In this document: piece by piece, positions 1-9,615 of the stretch | Layout of the letters: each line of letters begins with the position of its first letter | Numbering within the stretch: position 1 is the first letter of the stretch | Origin: Bradyrhizobium altum | Lineage (GTDB): Bacteria; Pseudomonadota; Alphaproteobacteria; Rhizobiales; Xanthobacteraceae | Assembly: GCF_020889705.1 (NCBI RefSeq) | Contig: NZ_JACMYP010000004.1 | Location: 45,481 to 109,480, forward strand | Reading direction: 5' to 3' | Length of the DNA stretch: 64,000 nt | Program-made: the position numbers and the translations under genes | The notes under the pieces: generated by a model | Databases searched by the model: none | Seen by the model: only the letters and a program-made list of their open reading frames with translations | What the model was told of the DNA's origin: nothing

Positions 1-2
1 GC

Positions 3-188
3 GCCGTCGAGATGGGCAGTGCCCAAGCGAGCTTTGCGCTGGCAGAAACCTACGATCCGTTGGTTCTGGCGAAATGGGGAACTTACGGCACGCGCAGCGA
101 TGCGACCAAAGCAAAGGCGCTGTATGCCAGGGCCGATGCAGCAGGAATCAAGGAGGCGAAAGCTCGGCTGGACGCGCTGTATCGCTAA
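3..188 (+). CDS. C-terminal end of a Sel1-repeat-like protein (5' truncated by window)
   Basis: Only the last 61 codons are present; the frame is open through the window edge and stops with TAA at 186-188. The visible residues (AQASFALAETYDP, then ATKAKALYARADAAGIKEA) have the Gly/Ala-rich helical pattern of Sel1/TPR-like repeats, where each repeat reads as A-x-x-x-L-A/Y-x-x-A. In rhizobia such ends occur on secretory or envelope regulators, but nothing here shows the rest of the protein. The gene converges on the polysaccharide export gene on the other strand, leaving 65 bp between stops. Confidence 0.6.
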   Translation, partial: AVEMGSAQASFALAETYDPLVLAKWGTYGTRSDATKAKALYARADAAGIKEAKARLDALYR

Positions 189-253
189 CATTTCGGGGCA
201 CGCGCCGTCCCAGGCCCATCAGCTCGCAACCGCGACCGATCGGGCCGATCTCA

Positions 254-1636
254 TCATCTGATACCGACTGAAGGCGCATCAGCTTCCGTCACCGCAGTTC
301 GGCCCGTCGCCGGTGACGGGCCTAGACCACTCAGCTTTCGGGAAGGTACGTCCGGAAGATCCTGGTATCGCAAGGATACCTCGACCGTGTCGCCTGGTTG
401 CAATTCGGTATCTTCGCTTGCGGCAATCTGTTCCGGCCCGTTCTTACCCTTCCTGACGATGGTAATGTCGGGCTTGCTTCCGCTTCCTCGCACGAGCTGT
501 GATCGAACCATAGCGGTGTACTGAATCTTCTCACCCACCGCCTGCAGTCTCTCGCGAACCTGGTTAAGCTTCAGGCTCGTTTCCTGCAGCTCACGTAGCA
601 GGTCAAGCCGCCGCTGATCATCGAGCTTTGTCAGCCTTCTGGAGAGCTCATCCTGCTGCTTCTTGACCTGCAGCAGCTGCGCAGAGGTCTGCAACCTCCT
701 GGTTGACGACAGTAAAACCGCTCGACGCGCATCTGTAACGCGCGGGCTGGTCAGGGTGCCTTTGGCGAACATTTCTTGCGCTTTTTGCAACTCGTCCTGG
801 TCGGACTGAAATCCCTCCTCTTCCCTTTTCTGCTGCTCGGACAGCACGCGCACTTCCTCGTCTCCCTGCCGAACACCGCGCTGGAGGAACTCCTTCTCCT
901 GCTGATAGTCACTCTGCTTGGCCTTCAAATACTCCGTTTCAGCATTGAAGATTTCTGAAATCGCCGATCGAGCTATCGGTGCCTCCTTCGTAGCGTTTGG
1001 AGCGATCTGGGTCGCCTCTCCGAGTTCCGTCTTGATACGCCACGAGCGCGCCTGCTCTTTGGCGAACTCTGTCCAAAGCGATCCGTACTCGGCTCTCAGG
1101 TCCGCCAGATCAAGATAAGGATTGTTCATTCTCACATGCATGATGTCGTAACCGCTCGCCAGCGCTATGAGTTGACGTGCGGTGATCGACGGAAGGTAAG
1201 GATACTGACCCGGTTTCGAGACATCCCCATTGATGTATATTGGCCTGTAGTCCGCCACGGTTGCAGTGATTTCATCTGCATCTATCACGATGACGCTTTC
1301 ACGCCCTTCCGGACTTCTCTGTCGAAACACCTTGTTCGCTAGTGCAGCGCCGACCTTGGCTCGGATCTGCGGCAAGCTCAGGCCCGCTACCTGAAGCACT
1401 CCGACGAGCGGCAACGATATGTTCCCGTCCGTCTGGACGGCTGCACGAGATCGCAGCTCCGGCACGCCCGCGGCCGCGACCTCCAGCACATCTCCGACAT
1501 TGACGAGATATTCCGCTCTCGCTTGTGCCACTGAAATCGTTAAGGCGAGGGCGGCCAAGCCCCATTTGACATAGCCGCCGAGGCCGTTGCCCGTGATACC
1601 GAGTCTGAAACGCTCGCGCGGTGTGAAATTCGGCAT
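254..1636 (-). CDS. Polysaccharide biosynthesis/export protein (Wza/ExoF-like)
   Basis: 460 aa from the ATG at 1636, which is followed at once by a basic N-terminus and a hydrophobic signal segment ending in AQARA. The open frame extends 99 codons further upstream, but that part looks non-coding. After the signal comes a Poly_export domain (YLVNVGDVLEVAAAGVPELR, then TDGNISLPLVGVLQ) and an SLBB-like segment (IYINGDVSKPGQYPYLP), then a long charged coiled coil (about residues 180-350). ExoF/Wza proteins connect the periplasm to the outer-membrane exit for capsule or exopolysaccharide. It is divergent from the Wzz-like gene at 2368 and opens the exopolysaccharide locus. No lipobox Cys is seen, so it fits the longer ExoF type rather than classical Wza. 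Confidence 0.85.
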   Translation of the reverse strand: MPNFTPRERFRLGITGNGLGGYVKWGLAALALTISVAQARAEYLVNVGDVLEVAAAGVPELRSRAAVQTDGNISLPLVGVLQVAGLSLPQIRAKVGAALANKVFRQRSPEGRESVIVIDADEITATVADYRPIYINGDVSKPGQYPYLPSITARQLIALASGYDIMHVRMNNPYLDLADLRAEYGSLWTEFAKEQARSWRIKTELGEATQIAPNATKEAPIARSAISEIFNAETEYLKAKQSDYQQEKEFLQRGVRQGDEEVRVLSEQQKREEEGFQSDQDELQKAQEMFAKGTLTSPRVTDARRAVLLSSTRRLQTSAQLLQVKKQQDELSRRLTKLDDQRRLDLLRELQETSLKLNQVRERLQAVGEKIQYTAMVRSQLVRGSGSKPDITIVRKGKNGPEQIAASEDTELQPGDTVEVSLRYQDLPDVPSRKLSGLGPSPATGRTAVTEADAPSVGIR

Positions 1637-2367
1637 GACGGCAACTTTCTCTGCGACGTGGTCACCAGGATGAAACCCGCGGAATCTGTCGGCGTGCCGA
1701 CACGTCAACACCGCTGACGCTCCGGTAGCCATCGAGACGGACGATCGGCAAAACCGAGGTTCGTTCCCACATCTGTCGGGGGCAGGACGTACCGCCCACA
1801 TTTTCGATTGATCGGCCTTGTTGATCGTCAATTCGAAGTTGCATCGGACCCATGGAGATGTGCGAGCGAGCGGATCGCCACTCGAATTTAGTCCGGTCGT
1901 GCCGCGGCTCAATGGACCATCGTAATTACCCATTTATTGCCTTTCCCAAGCTGTGACCCGGAATGTACTGATTCAGCAGGAAATGAGCCGTTGGGCCGTA
2001 GAGTGCCATGAACGTTGCGTTCTTCACCAGCTTGCCGGCCTCCGCCAACCTTCCGGCGCATCCGGTCCATGGCAGCAGGGTGAATTCACCAGGTGCCGTC
2101 AGGCCGGTTAATGGTCGCACTGGCTATGACCGCTGCCGAATTCCTCGCCAGCGTGATTTCGGCTCGTTTCGCGGTCGTCGTCTATCACAGGTTGATGCGG
2201 TGACCACTCGCCGGTTTCGGCCAGCTACCCTCGTCTCGAAAGGCGCATGAATGCCTATTGATATGACTCAGCCGGCCGCACCTTCCGCTAGCCTTGCTTC
2301 CTTGAGCGAGCCCACTTGCGCTGTTTGACCTGGCTGCCGCAACGGAGTTCCAATTGTCAGCGCTGGT
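1637..2367. promoter_or_regulatory. Divergent intergenic region between export and chain-length genes
   Basis: About 730 bp with no credible gene: the short frames here lack protein-like composition. It must hold the promoters of the leftward export gene and the rightward Wzz-like gene. I could not pick out a convincing -35/-10 pair. Confidence 0.4.
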
Positions 2368-3477
2368 ATGAAAATGTTACAGAATACAACGGATAGTTGG
2401 ATGAATCGGGACGATCCGCCGCCGCCAGAGTTTCATCCTACGTCGGTCATTTCCCCGCGAGCGGTGGTTGCCTTCATAAGGCGACGCCTGTTGACCATAT
2501 CACTGGCGTGTTGCGCAGCGCTTGGCGTTGCCATGCTCTACCTCATCATGGCGGTCCCCACGTTTGTTTCCAAGGCGCAACTTATCGTAGATTCGAAAGC
2601 GACCCCCAGCGACGTCGCGGCAGTCGCAACGATTGTCGAGAGCCAGATCGGCATCATTAGGTCCGAGAGCATCGCTAGTGCCGTGATCGAGAAGCTCGGT
2701 CTTGCGCAGGATCCGGAATTTGCGGGCGGCCAGGGTAGTAGCGTGCTGTCCGTATCGCGTCTGCTCGGCTGGAGTAGACCGGAAGGCAAAGGTAGCGCCA
2801 TGCGCTACGCGGTGGAATCCTTCGGACAAAGGCTTACCGCCAAGCGTGTCGGTCCCACTTACCTTGTCGAACTCACCTTCAGTTCCAAGGATCCTGATCG
2901 AGCAGCGCAGATTCTGAACGCCGTCGCGGAAAAGTATATTACTCATCAAATGGACCAGGGCGGCTCGTTGCAAGATGAGACGTGGGTCCGGGATCGATTG
3001 AATGGCCTGAGCACTCAAGCGTCAGCTGCGCAGAAGGCACTCGAGGACTTCAACAGAAACAAAAAGGATGAGCCGGATTCCGCTGCCAATATGGATAAGT
3101 TGGCGGCCGCTGCGGAATCATCCAAGAGTGCCTATGATAATTTTCGTCACATGCTGCGCAGGCTGGAGGCTACGCGACAACAGTCCTCGCCAGTGTTTGC
3201 TGCGAGTCTGATTACTCAGGCGTTGCCTCCCCTGAGGGCCGCTTCGCCGAAGCCTAAGAGTGTGCTTGGAATAGCGCTCCTTGGTGGACTGCTTCTTGGC
3301 CTCGCCGTCGCTGTGCTGCAGGATCTGATGGATGGCAACATGCACTTCGGTGCATGGGACATCTTGCGCGGACACGATGATAGAGCCGAGTGGCCTGTCC
3401 CGGACACAGTTCGACCGGATCATCAATCTGACGCATCGACAAAGACGAGGCCAGTACGCCTTACGGGTTCGGGGTGA
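2368..3477 (+). CDS. Wzz/GumC-like polysaccharide chain-length (co-polymerase) protein, no kinase domain
   Basis: 369 aa. A first membrane segment lies at about residues 40-62 (RLLTISLACCAALGVAMLYL), followed by the Wzz periplasmic motif (VPTFVSKAQLIVDSKA), a helical periplasmic part (about 90-290), and a second membrane segment (about 298-320, LGIALLGGLLLGLAVAVLQD). The protein ends shortly after, so the cytoplasmic BY-kinase domain of ExoP/Wzc is absent, and no Walker motif is seen. Such proteins set polymer length together with the Wzy polymerase, whose gene lies next downstream. The tail after the second membrane segment is hydrophilic and of low complexity. ATG start chosen; a second ATG (2401) is possible. 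Confidence 0.8.
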   Translation: MKMLQNTTDSWMNRDDPPPPEFHPTSVISPRAVVAFIRRRLLTISLACCAALGVAMLYLIMAVPTFVSKAQLIVDSKATPSDVAAVATIVESQIGIIRSESIASAVIEKLGLAQDPEFAGGQGSSVLSVSRLLGWSRPEGKGSAMRYAVESFGQRLTAKRVGPTYLVELTFSSKDPDRAAQILNAVAEKYITHQMDQGGSLQDETWVRDRLNGLSTQASAAQKALEDFNRNKKDEPDSAANMDKLAAAAESSKSAYDNFRHMLRRLEATRQQSSPVFAASLITQALPPLRAASPKPKSVLGIALLGGLLLGLAVAVLQDLMDGNMHFGAWDILRGHDDRAEWPVPDTVRPDHQSDASTKTRPVRLTGSG

Positions 3478-3854
3478 GAGCGGAGCAACCATTTTCAGCA
3501 ACACTTGGGATGCATTGTATTGGACGGCGGCCATCGGATGATCAGTATCAGGCACGATGGCGCCTCGGCCCGGCGAGCACGGCGCAGAGATCGTGGCGTG
3601 GGCCGCATCCCAGGCGCAACCTTCGAGACGACAGTGGCCGGGAGTCATCTGGAAGGCCGATGGAATTCGCGTTCGGAAGACGTCACGCTCCTGGCCGGCG
3701 ACGAAGACAGGGTGCGGATTCGACGCGGTGTGGCCATGTCGATAGAACCGCTCAAGCTCGCTCGAGGTGAGCTTCAGGGGCTTGCGAGCCGTTGCGCACC
3801 GAGAAGCCGTGCATTCGAGTTCGGTCGCGCTGGAAGGCAAGGAGCCCGCCCGTC
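3478..3854 (+). other. Intergenic gap, no gene recognised
   Basis: 377 bp between the Wzz-like and polymerase genes. The overlapping open frames are rich in Arg and lack any recognisable fold; I see no feature other than the ribosome binding site for the next gene (AAGGAG at 3839-3844). Confidence 0.4.
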
Positions 3855-5258
3855 ATGACCGTTGCGTTAAGATATGGCGGCGGAACTCCCTATCATCGCG
3901 CGTCTGCGTATTCGCTCGGCCAAAGCGCAAAATGGCTCTTTCTGGCGGTCGTTTTCATACTGCCATTTCAACGAGTGCCGTTTGTTAATTCGAACCTACT
4001 CGGCATCCAGGGCTGCAAGCCCTTCAACCTGTTGTCAGCGGGAGTGCTGGTCTATTTGTTATTCCGAGTTTCACTCTTATCAGCGACCGACAAAATCGAA
4101 CGGACGTCCATCCGCATTCTCTTGCTGTATTTCGTAACCTTCACCATTGCTTTCGCTAGGTCGATCCTGAATGCTCCTCTGCTTCATGAGCGTCTCCCGG
4201 ATGTATTTCCAGAGTCCTATCTGGATTACATCTTGTCATACGGCATGGTTCCAGCGTTCTACATACTGCCATTTCTGTTCATTCTGAAGCGATGTCGCTC
4301 ATTTTCGGAGATTGAGACAGTCGTGAACGCCATCTGCGTTTCGATTCTACTCCTATCGGCCAGCTTCATCCTCGTCGCCCTCATGAATCCATCGGCCGCA
4401 CTTTCAGGGCGGGCCGCCGTTAACGATTTGTGTGAAGCCTACTTCGGCATCCACTACAATACGATGGGCACGATATACATCTGCACGGCGCCTTTGTTGT
4501 TGTACAAGGCACTTACTCGTAGCTCACTCTGGATAGTGCCCGTCGCCTTGTCGCTTTTGGGGCTCCTTCTGCTCTCATCGCGTAGCGCGCTTCTAACCGT
4601 TGCGGGCTCCTATGTTCTGCTTCTGATTTACAAGCGCAAATTTGCTGTCCTGGCTGCCGGCGCCGCGATGGTGGCCATCGCATCCGTTCTCTGGATCGCG
4701 CCGACTATGGATGCCATCCTTTCCATTGGTTTCGACGGGACTTCGGAAGTGTCGGCTGATGAATTGCTTACTGGCCGTGTAGATTTCATCTGGATCCCGC
4801 TGCTCAATGAATGGACGAGTGATCCCGGCCTGTTTCTGTTCGGCGCGGGTCGGTCCGGAATCATAACCAGCGAAGCTTGGTACACGGGAACGCTTATACA
4901 GGCCACTCATGCACACAACGCAATTATCGATTTCTTTCTCGACTGTGGAGCGATCGCGACTGGCATTCTTCTCGTTCTTATGTGCGTCGGGATATCAACC
5001 GCTTGGCGTGTCGGCCGACGGTTGCATAGCGACCTGTACTGGGCCTTGTTTGCGTGCATCGTCGGCTATGGAATAAGTATGTTTACCGAGCGAGAGGTAT
5101 TTCCATCGTTCGAGAACATGTACCTGTTCCTTCTCATCGCGATGATGGTCAACCTGGCGCGCCTGTCTTCGCGCGCGCCAAACCTCAGCATGAGCCGCAC
5201 TACGCTTGATGCGGGTGACGCGGGCGCCGCAAACGCAACGACAAGCCAGTGGAGGTAA
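3855..5258 (+). CDS. O-antigen ligase/polymerase-like membrane protein (Wzy)
   Basis: 467 aa from the ATG at 3855, which has AAGGAG ten bases upstream; the open frame starts 63 bp earlier without such a site. The protein is almost wholly hydrophobic with about eleven or twelve membrane segments and a large periplasmic loop around residues 300-350 (GTSEVSADELLTGRVDFIW, then LFLFGAGRSG and THAHNAIIDFFLDCG). The loop motif H-x-H-N-x-x-I/L is typical of the Wzy/WaaL O-antigen ligase superfamily, in which it acts on undecaprenyl-linked glycan. Its place beside Wzz and Wzx genes points to polymerisation of exopolysaccharide repeat units in the inner membrane. Confidence 0.85.
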   Translation: MTVALRYGGGTPYHRASAYSLGQSAKWLFLAVVFILPFQRVPFVNSNLLGIQGCKPFNLLSAGVLVYLLFRVSLLSATDKIERTSIRILLLYFVTFTIAFARSILNAPLLHERLPDVFPESYLDYILSYGMVPAFYILPFLFILKRCRSFSEIETVVNAICVSILLLSASFILVALMNPSAALSGRAAVNDLCEAYFGIHYNTMGTIYICTAPLLLYKALTRSSLWIVPVALSLLGLLLLSSRSALLTVAGSYVLLLIYKRKFAVLAAGAAMVAIASVLWIAPTMDAILSIGFDGTSEVSADELLTGRVDFIWIPLLNEWTSDPGLFLFGAGRSGIITSEAWYTGTLIQATHAHNAIIDFFLDCGAIATGILLVLMCVGISTAWRVGRRLHSDLYWALFACIVGYGISMFTEREVFPSFENMYLFLLIAMMVNLARLSSRAPNLSMSRTTLDAGDAGAANATTSQWR

Positions 5259-5497
5259 CTCCAGTTCTCCGTCTCTGAACGGAGTGACCTTCTTGCAACG
5301 AAGCAATCGAGCCCGCTTAATGGCGACATTTCACTTCGCATCGTTCCAATCGTGGTGCATTCCAGCATGGCGCCGTTCGGGCAAGAGATAGTGGTTCGCA
5401 ACAGCCCGATCGAAATCTGGGGCCTGGTCCGGCGGTACAGAATATGCCCCAAGCCAGCCGGAACGATTTGTCGTTGTGCCTCGCAGGGAGCGCTCCA

Positions 5498-6262
5498 ATG
5501 ATAGGGCCGCTCAAGCGTCTCACGCAGCGCCTGCTCATCGGCGCTCTCGGATTTGACAACTATCTCTTCTTCGTCGCTCAAGCGCGCATCGCAACGATAA
5601 AGACGTTCCGTTATGAGGCCGACTTTCTGTACTTTCTTAACATGGTGCCGAACGACGGCGTGATCCTCGACATCGGCGCCAATATCGGAGTGACGGCCTA
5701 CTTCCTGGCGGCCACGAAGCCCGGCTCCCGAGTCCATGCGTTCGAGCCGGGGCCCGAGAACTTCAGGAGCCTGACGCGCGTGGTCGCCCAGCATACGCTC
5801 GCAAACGTGACGGTTCACGAATGCGGCCTGGGCCGTCAGGCCGCAGCGCTTCCGATGATCATGCCCGTGATAGGCGGCATTAAGCGACACGCCCTGTGCC
5901 AAGTCGACGACGGGCACTCCGAGTACAAGGAAGGCATCCGCTTTCAGATCAAGATAGAGACGCTCGACGATGTTCCGGAGCTCAAGACACGCACGGACGT
6001 GCACGCGATCAAGATCGATGTCGAGGAGTTCGAGGCCGAGGTGCTGAAAGGAGGCATGGAACTGATAAGGCGCTGCCGGCCGCTCATCTTCTGCGAGATA
6101 TGGAAGCCGGAGAACCGCAACGAGATCCGTGCAATGTTCGAACGCGAGCGCTACCGCATGTACGGCTATGAGCATGGCATGCTCAAGCCCGCCGGATCTG
6201 GCCTCAAGAACTTCACAGGGAATTTCTTCATTATTCCCGATGAATGTCCGCTGCCCCAATAG
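5498..6262 (+). CDS. FkbM-family SAM-dependent methyltransferase
   Basis: 254 aa from the ATG at 5498, preceded by CAGGGAG about 8 bases upstream; the frame begins 54 bp earlier. The SAM site is clear: VILDIGANIGVTAYFLA (motif I), then VHAFEPGPENF (acidic loop at the end of strand 2), and further on TRTDVHAIKIDVEEFEAEVL, the FkbM hallmark, followed by PLIFCEIW. FkbM proteins O-methylate sugars or hydroxyl groups. In this locus the likely target is a sugar of the exopolysaccharide repeat unit (inference). The gene lies between the polymerase and a glycosyltransferase gene in the same direction. Confidence 0.85.
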   Translation: MIGPLKRLTQRLLIGALGFDNYLFFVAQARIATIKTFRYEADFLYFLNMVPNDGVILDIGANIGVTAYFLAATKPGSRVHAFEPGPENFRSLTRVVAQHTLANVTVHECGLGRQAAALPMIMPVIGGIKRHALCQVDDGHSEYKEGIRFQIKIETLDDVPELKTRTDVHAIKIDVEEFEAEVLKGGMELIRRCRPLIFCEIWKPENRNEIRAMFERERYRMYGYEHGMLKPAGSGLKNFTGNFFIIPDECPLPQ

Positions 6263-6557
6263 AGGTCGCGCCGGTGTCCCGATTCCCGTCGCGCGCACGA
6301 CAAGGCATATGCGCGAGGGGACGCCAGGCACCCATCGCAGCTCTTCGGTGCCAAAGTACTACTCAGGAAGAGCAACGCAGCGACACGCAGCGCTCCATTG
6401 GGAACGCCACCTCCCGTTGCGCCCGAGGGCCAAATGAGTTCAAATCGACTTGGGAAGCTCGGGTCCACTGGATAGATGAAGGGGCCGAGGCCAAGGGCTA
6501 GTCGCATCATGCTGTGCCTGATGCCGCTCTACCGCAGTCGAGAACAAACGAATTGTC

Positions 6558-7781
6558 GTGACGCGAATCCTGATCGTAACGCATAAGCCGCTCGCAAGCC
6601 TGACCAACGGGCATGACCTCCGTGTGTGGCACTTGTGCCGCGAATTGGCGAAGCGGCATGAACTGTACCTTTTGACGGTCAACCTCGGTTCAACAGATCA
6701 ATCTGGCGACGGCTTGGTTGGCTTGTCCGATGTCTTCAGAAAAATTGCGGAAACGCCGAAGTTTCCGGCTCACAGGCCCTCACTGAAGAGGCACTTCCGT
6801 CGAAATGATTCAGACTACTTCTCGCTCTCTTATCCGGATCACTTTTCAACGGTTACCAAAGCGATAGCTGGCTTCTGCGAAGAGAACAGTATCGATCACA
6901 TGATTGTCTTCTGCCTCGTGCTTGCAGAGTTCGTCCGACCGTTTTCGAGCGATAAGAAAATACTCTTTGATCTCATCGACAGTGAAGTTCTAACGCTGAC
7001 CAGACAGATACAGTTCTTTCCGCCGTGGCCCGCGCAGCTGAGAACGCGTCTCGACGCGCGCCTGATGCTCGCGCGCCGCGCAAGGGCGGAGGCGTGTTTG
7101 CCGCTTTGGTTCAACCACGTCACAACAGTCAATGATGCCGATTCTGATACTGTTTGCAGGCTGTCTGGCAGAACTGCAAACGTCAGCACGGTACCGAACG
7201 GAGTCTCGCCCGACCTGATGGACGCATTTGACGCAAATGCGCGTGTCGCCAAGCGGAGGGGAGTGGCATTTTGGGGCAACCTTGCCTTCAAACCAAACGC
7301 AGACGCGGTCCGGTTTTTCTACCAGTCTGTCTATCGACCGTACTTGGCTCCGGCCGGAATTGAATGGTGCGTTGTGGGCAAGGATGCGGAAAGTTGGCTT
7401 CTGGAGGAAGCAAAGCGAGACGACGGCATTCGCCCCACTGGATTCGTCGACGACATCCGCCCGGTGCTCGCAGAGTATCCGATAATGGTGAACCCGATGC
7501 GAATTGGCAGCGGATTAAAGAACAAGGTACTTGAGGCGTTTGCCATGGGGTTGGCCGTGGTTTCAACGGGAATAGGCATCGAAGCGCTTGGCATGGCGCG
7601 GGAAGGCGTCGATTACATGCGAGCCGACGAGCCCGAGAAGGTCGCGGCTGCGATCAAGCTGCTCATCGAAGACGAGGGCTTTCGGTCCTCTATGATCCAG
7701 AGTGCTCGAAAAGTCATGCTGGAGCACTATACCTGGAAAAGGGTCGCTCGCGACATGGATGTACTCTTGGGCACGGTGTGA
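6558..7781 (+). CDS. GT4-like glycosyltransferase
   Basis: 407 aa with a GTG start. The N-terminal Rossmann half opens MTRILIVTHKPLASLTNGHD with R-V-W-H-L following, and the C-terminal half has AFWGNLAFKPNADAVRFFY, then VGKDAE, then a Glyco_trans_1_4 type donor region (MVNPMRIGSGLKNKVLEAFAMG, V-V-S-T following). The Glu in K-V-L-E-A-F is the conserved donor-binding acid. It transfers a sugar from a nucleotide donor to a growing lipid-linked glycan in the cytosol. The precise linkage cannot be read from sequence. It resembles enzymes found in PEP-CTERM/EPS loci, but no PEP-CTERM genes are visible here. Confidence 0.85.
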   Translation: MTRILIVTHKPLASLTNGHDLRVWHLCRELAKRHELYLLTVNLGSTDQSGDGLVGLSDVFRKIAETPKFPAHRPSLKRHFRRNDSDYFSLSYPDHFSTVTKAIAGFCEENSIDHMIVFCLVLAEFVRPFSSDKKILFDLIDSEVLTLTRQIQFFPPWPAQLRTRLDARLMLARRARAEACLPLWFNHVTTVNDADSDTVCRLSGRTANVSTVPNGVSPDLMDAFDANARVAKRRGVAFWGNLAFKPNADAVRFFYQSVYRPYLAPAGIEWCVVGKDAESWLLEEAKRDDGIRPTGFVDDIRPVLAEYPIMVNPMRIGSGLKNKVLEAFAMGLAVVSTGIGIEALGMAREGVDYMRADEPEKVAAAIKLLIEDEGFRSSMIQSARKVMLEHYTWKRVARDMDVLLGTV

Positions 7782-7994
7782 CATCGATTGGTCATACAAG
7801 ATTGACGAGGAGTGGCTCGAGAGAGGTGAGGCGAGAGTGATCCAGTTGCCATGAAATGGTTGTTCGCTTCGTGCGATTATCGTCCTGTCCTGTGTTTCTG
7901 GAGTCCATCAGTGATTTCTGATCGTGTTCTTGGAAAGTACGCGGACTGCAATTTGGGCTTTCGGTCGTCGACGCCGTCGGTAGGTCGCTGATCC

Positions 7995-9449
7995 ATGGCA
8001 TCCATACTGCGTCAAGGAATTGCACTCTCGGCTGCTCAATACACCGAGCAGGTTATCATGTTGTTGACGCCGATCGTTCTGGTGCGAACGATCGGCCCCA
8101 CGGCGTTTGGTGAATATCGGCTGTTCTGGCTACTCGTAACTACGGTGGCCCTGTTGTTTTCCTTCAACATGCCCCGGAGCTTGCTCTTCTTCTTTGTTCG
8201 GCTGGATGGAGAGGGGCGGCGGATTTACGTTGGGCAGACGGTCTTGTTCCTGCTTGCCGCGACGATGGTTGCGGTGCTTCTGGTTTTTGCCTTTCGTCCT
8301 GTCCTTCCATCGGGCATGAAGGATCTGCTGCACGACCACGGGTTGTTGCTGGCGATGTTCCTGTTCGTTTGGAATCTGGGCTTATTGCTGGACGTGTTAC
8401 CCAACGCCGTGGGGCGAATCCGTTGGCAAGCGCAAGCTATCCTGGCTTCATCCGTGCTGAGAGCCGCGCTGATTATTTCCGCAGCAGTCGTTTTTCATCG
8501 ATTTGAAGAGGTGCTAATCGCGGCGTTGATTGCAGCTAGCGTGCGTGTAGTACTTCTGGCTGTCTTCATTGCGCGCTATTGCGGCATTCGACTTTTCCCA
8601 ATTGAGAAGGAGCAGTTCCGCGCGCAGCTTCGCTACGCTCTTCCGTTCGGTGTGGCCGGCTTGCTGTGGAGTGTACGGAAACAGGCGGAACTGTGGATTG
8701 TCGCGACGATGTTTTCGTCGGGCATGTTCGGCATTTTTTCAATCGCAACCATGCTCCTCATGCCGTTCGAAGTCTTGAGAGGCGGGCTGGGGAATTTGCT
8801 CTTGCCGAAGATGAGTCATTTCCATTCATTGGGCCGCCACGAGGAGCTGTTGCGGCTGAACAATCAGGGCAACGTTATCATTAGTGCGGTCATGTTCCCG
8901 GCCATCGCGGCATTGTTCGTCTTTGCGGAAGAAGTCATTCAGTTTCTGTTTACGAAGGAGTACGTGAGTGGCGCTCCGGTGCTGCGCATTTATCTGATTC
9001 AAACATTGATCTCGACCGAGATTACCACTCTGCTCAATGTATTTGGACAGGGTTCGGCCAACATGCGTTATGAAGCTGCGATCCTTCCATTTGCCGTGTT
9101 AACAAGCCTGGCCGGCGTCTGGTACTACGGCTTGCCGGGGGCGGCGATCGGGTCGGTATTCACGACTTTCGTTGTGTATGTCTTGTTTCTCAGAAGACTT
9201 TCAAAGGTGATGAGCATTCCGATCGCAAGGTTGCAGGATTGGAAGAACCTTGGACTAATTCTGGTCGCATCGGTGTTGGCGGCAGTGCTGGTACGGATTT
9301 CGTTTGATCTGCTGCAGGCGCCGGTTCCGGTTGCCGCGCTGGTTGGTCCGGCTGCGGTTCTGGTGTGTTATGTGACTATGTTGTTTGTGACCGGATACTA
9401 TCGAACACTGGCTGAGGTCCGGAGAGAATGGGGAGTTCTCGGGGCGTGA
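7995..9449 (+). CDS. Oligosaccharide flippase (Wzx/MATE-like)
   Basis: 484 aa, about twelve to fourteen hydrophobic segments, with the amphipathic N-terminus typical of polysaccharide translocases (ILRQGIALSAAQYTEQVIML, then IGPTAFGEYRLFWLL). Flippases of this family move undecaprenyl-diphosphate oligosaccharide across the inner membrane. With the Wzy-like (3855) and Wzz-like (2368) genes it completes a Wzx/Wzy-dependent assembly route. ATG at 7995; the upstream 213 bp hold no gene and the ribosome binding site is weak. Confidence 0.87.
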   Translation: MASILRQGIALSAAQYTEQVIMLLTPIVLVRTIGPTAFGEYRLFWLLVTTVALLFSFNMPRSLLFFFVRLDGEGRRIYVGQTVLFLLAATMVAVLLVFAFRPVLPSGMKDLLHDHGLLLAMFLFVWNLGLLLDVLPNAVGRIRWQAQAILASSVLRAALIISAAVVFHRFEEVLIAALIAASVRVVLLAVFIARYCGIRLFPIEKEQFRAQLRYALPFGVAGLLWSVRKQAELWIVATMFSSGMFGIFSIATMLLMPFEVLRGGLGNLLLPKMSHFHSLGRHEELLRLNNQGNVIISAVMFPAIAALFVFAEEVIQFLFTKEYVSGAPVLRIYLIQTLISTEITTLLNVFGQGSANMRYEAAILPFAVLTSLAGVWYYGLPGAAIGSVFTTFVVYVLFLRRLSKVMSIPIARLQDWKNLGLILVASVLAAVLVRISFDLLQAPVPVAALVGPAAVLVCYVTMLFVTGYYRTLAEVRREWGVLGA

Positions 9450-9615
9450 TGGAAGGTGATCCGCATTGCGCGGTTGCCTGAATATCAGCGCGAGGACGCG
9501 ACGGCGGTCGAGAGAGGCTCAGCCATTATCCGGATCCTGGTGGATGCTCCTCCCAGGCGCAATCGACGAAGACCGGGCGTGATCAGGTGAGGAGCCACGG
9601 CGCGACGTTCACTCG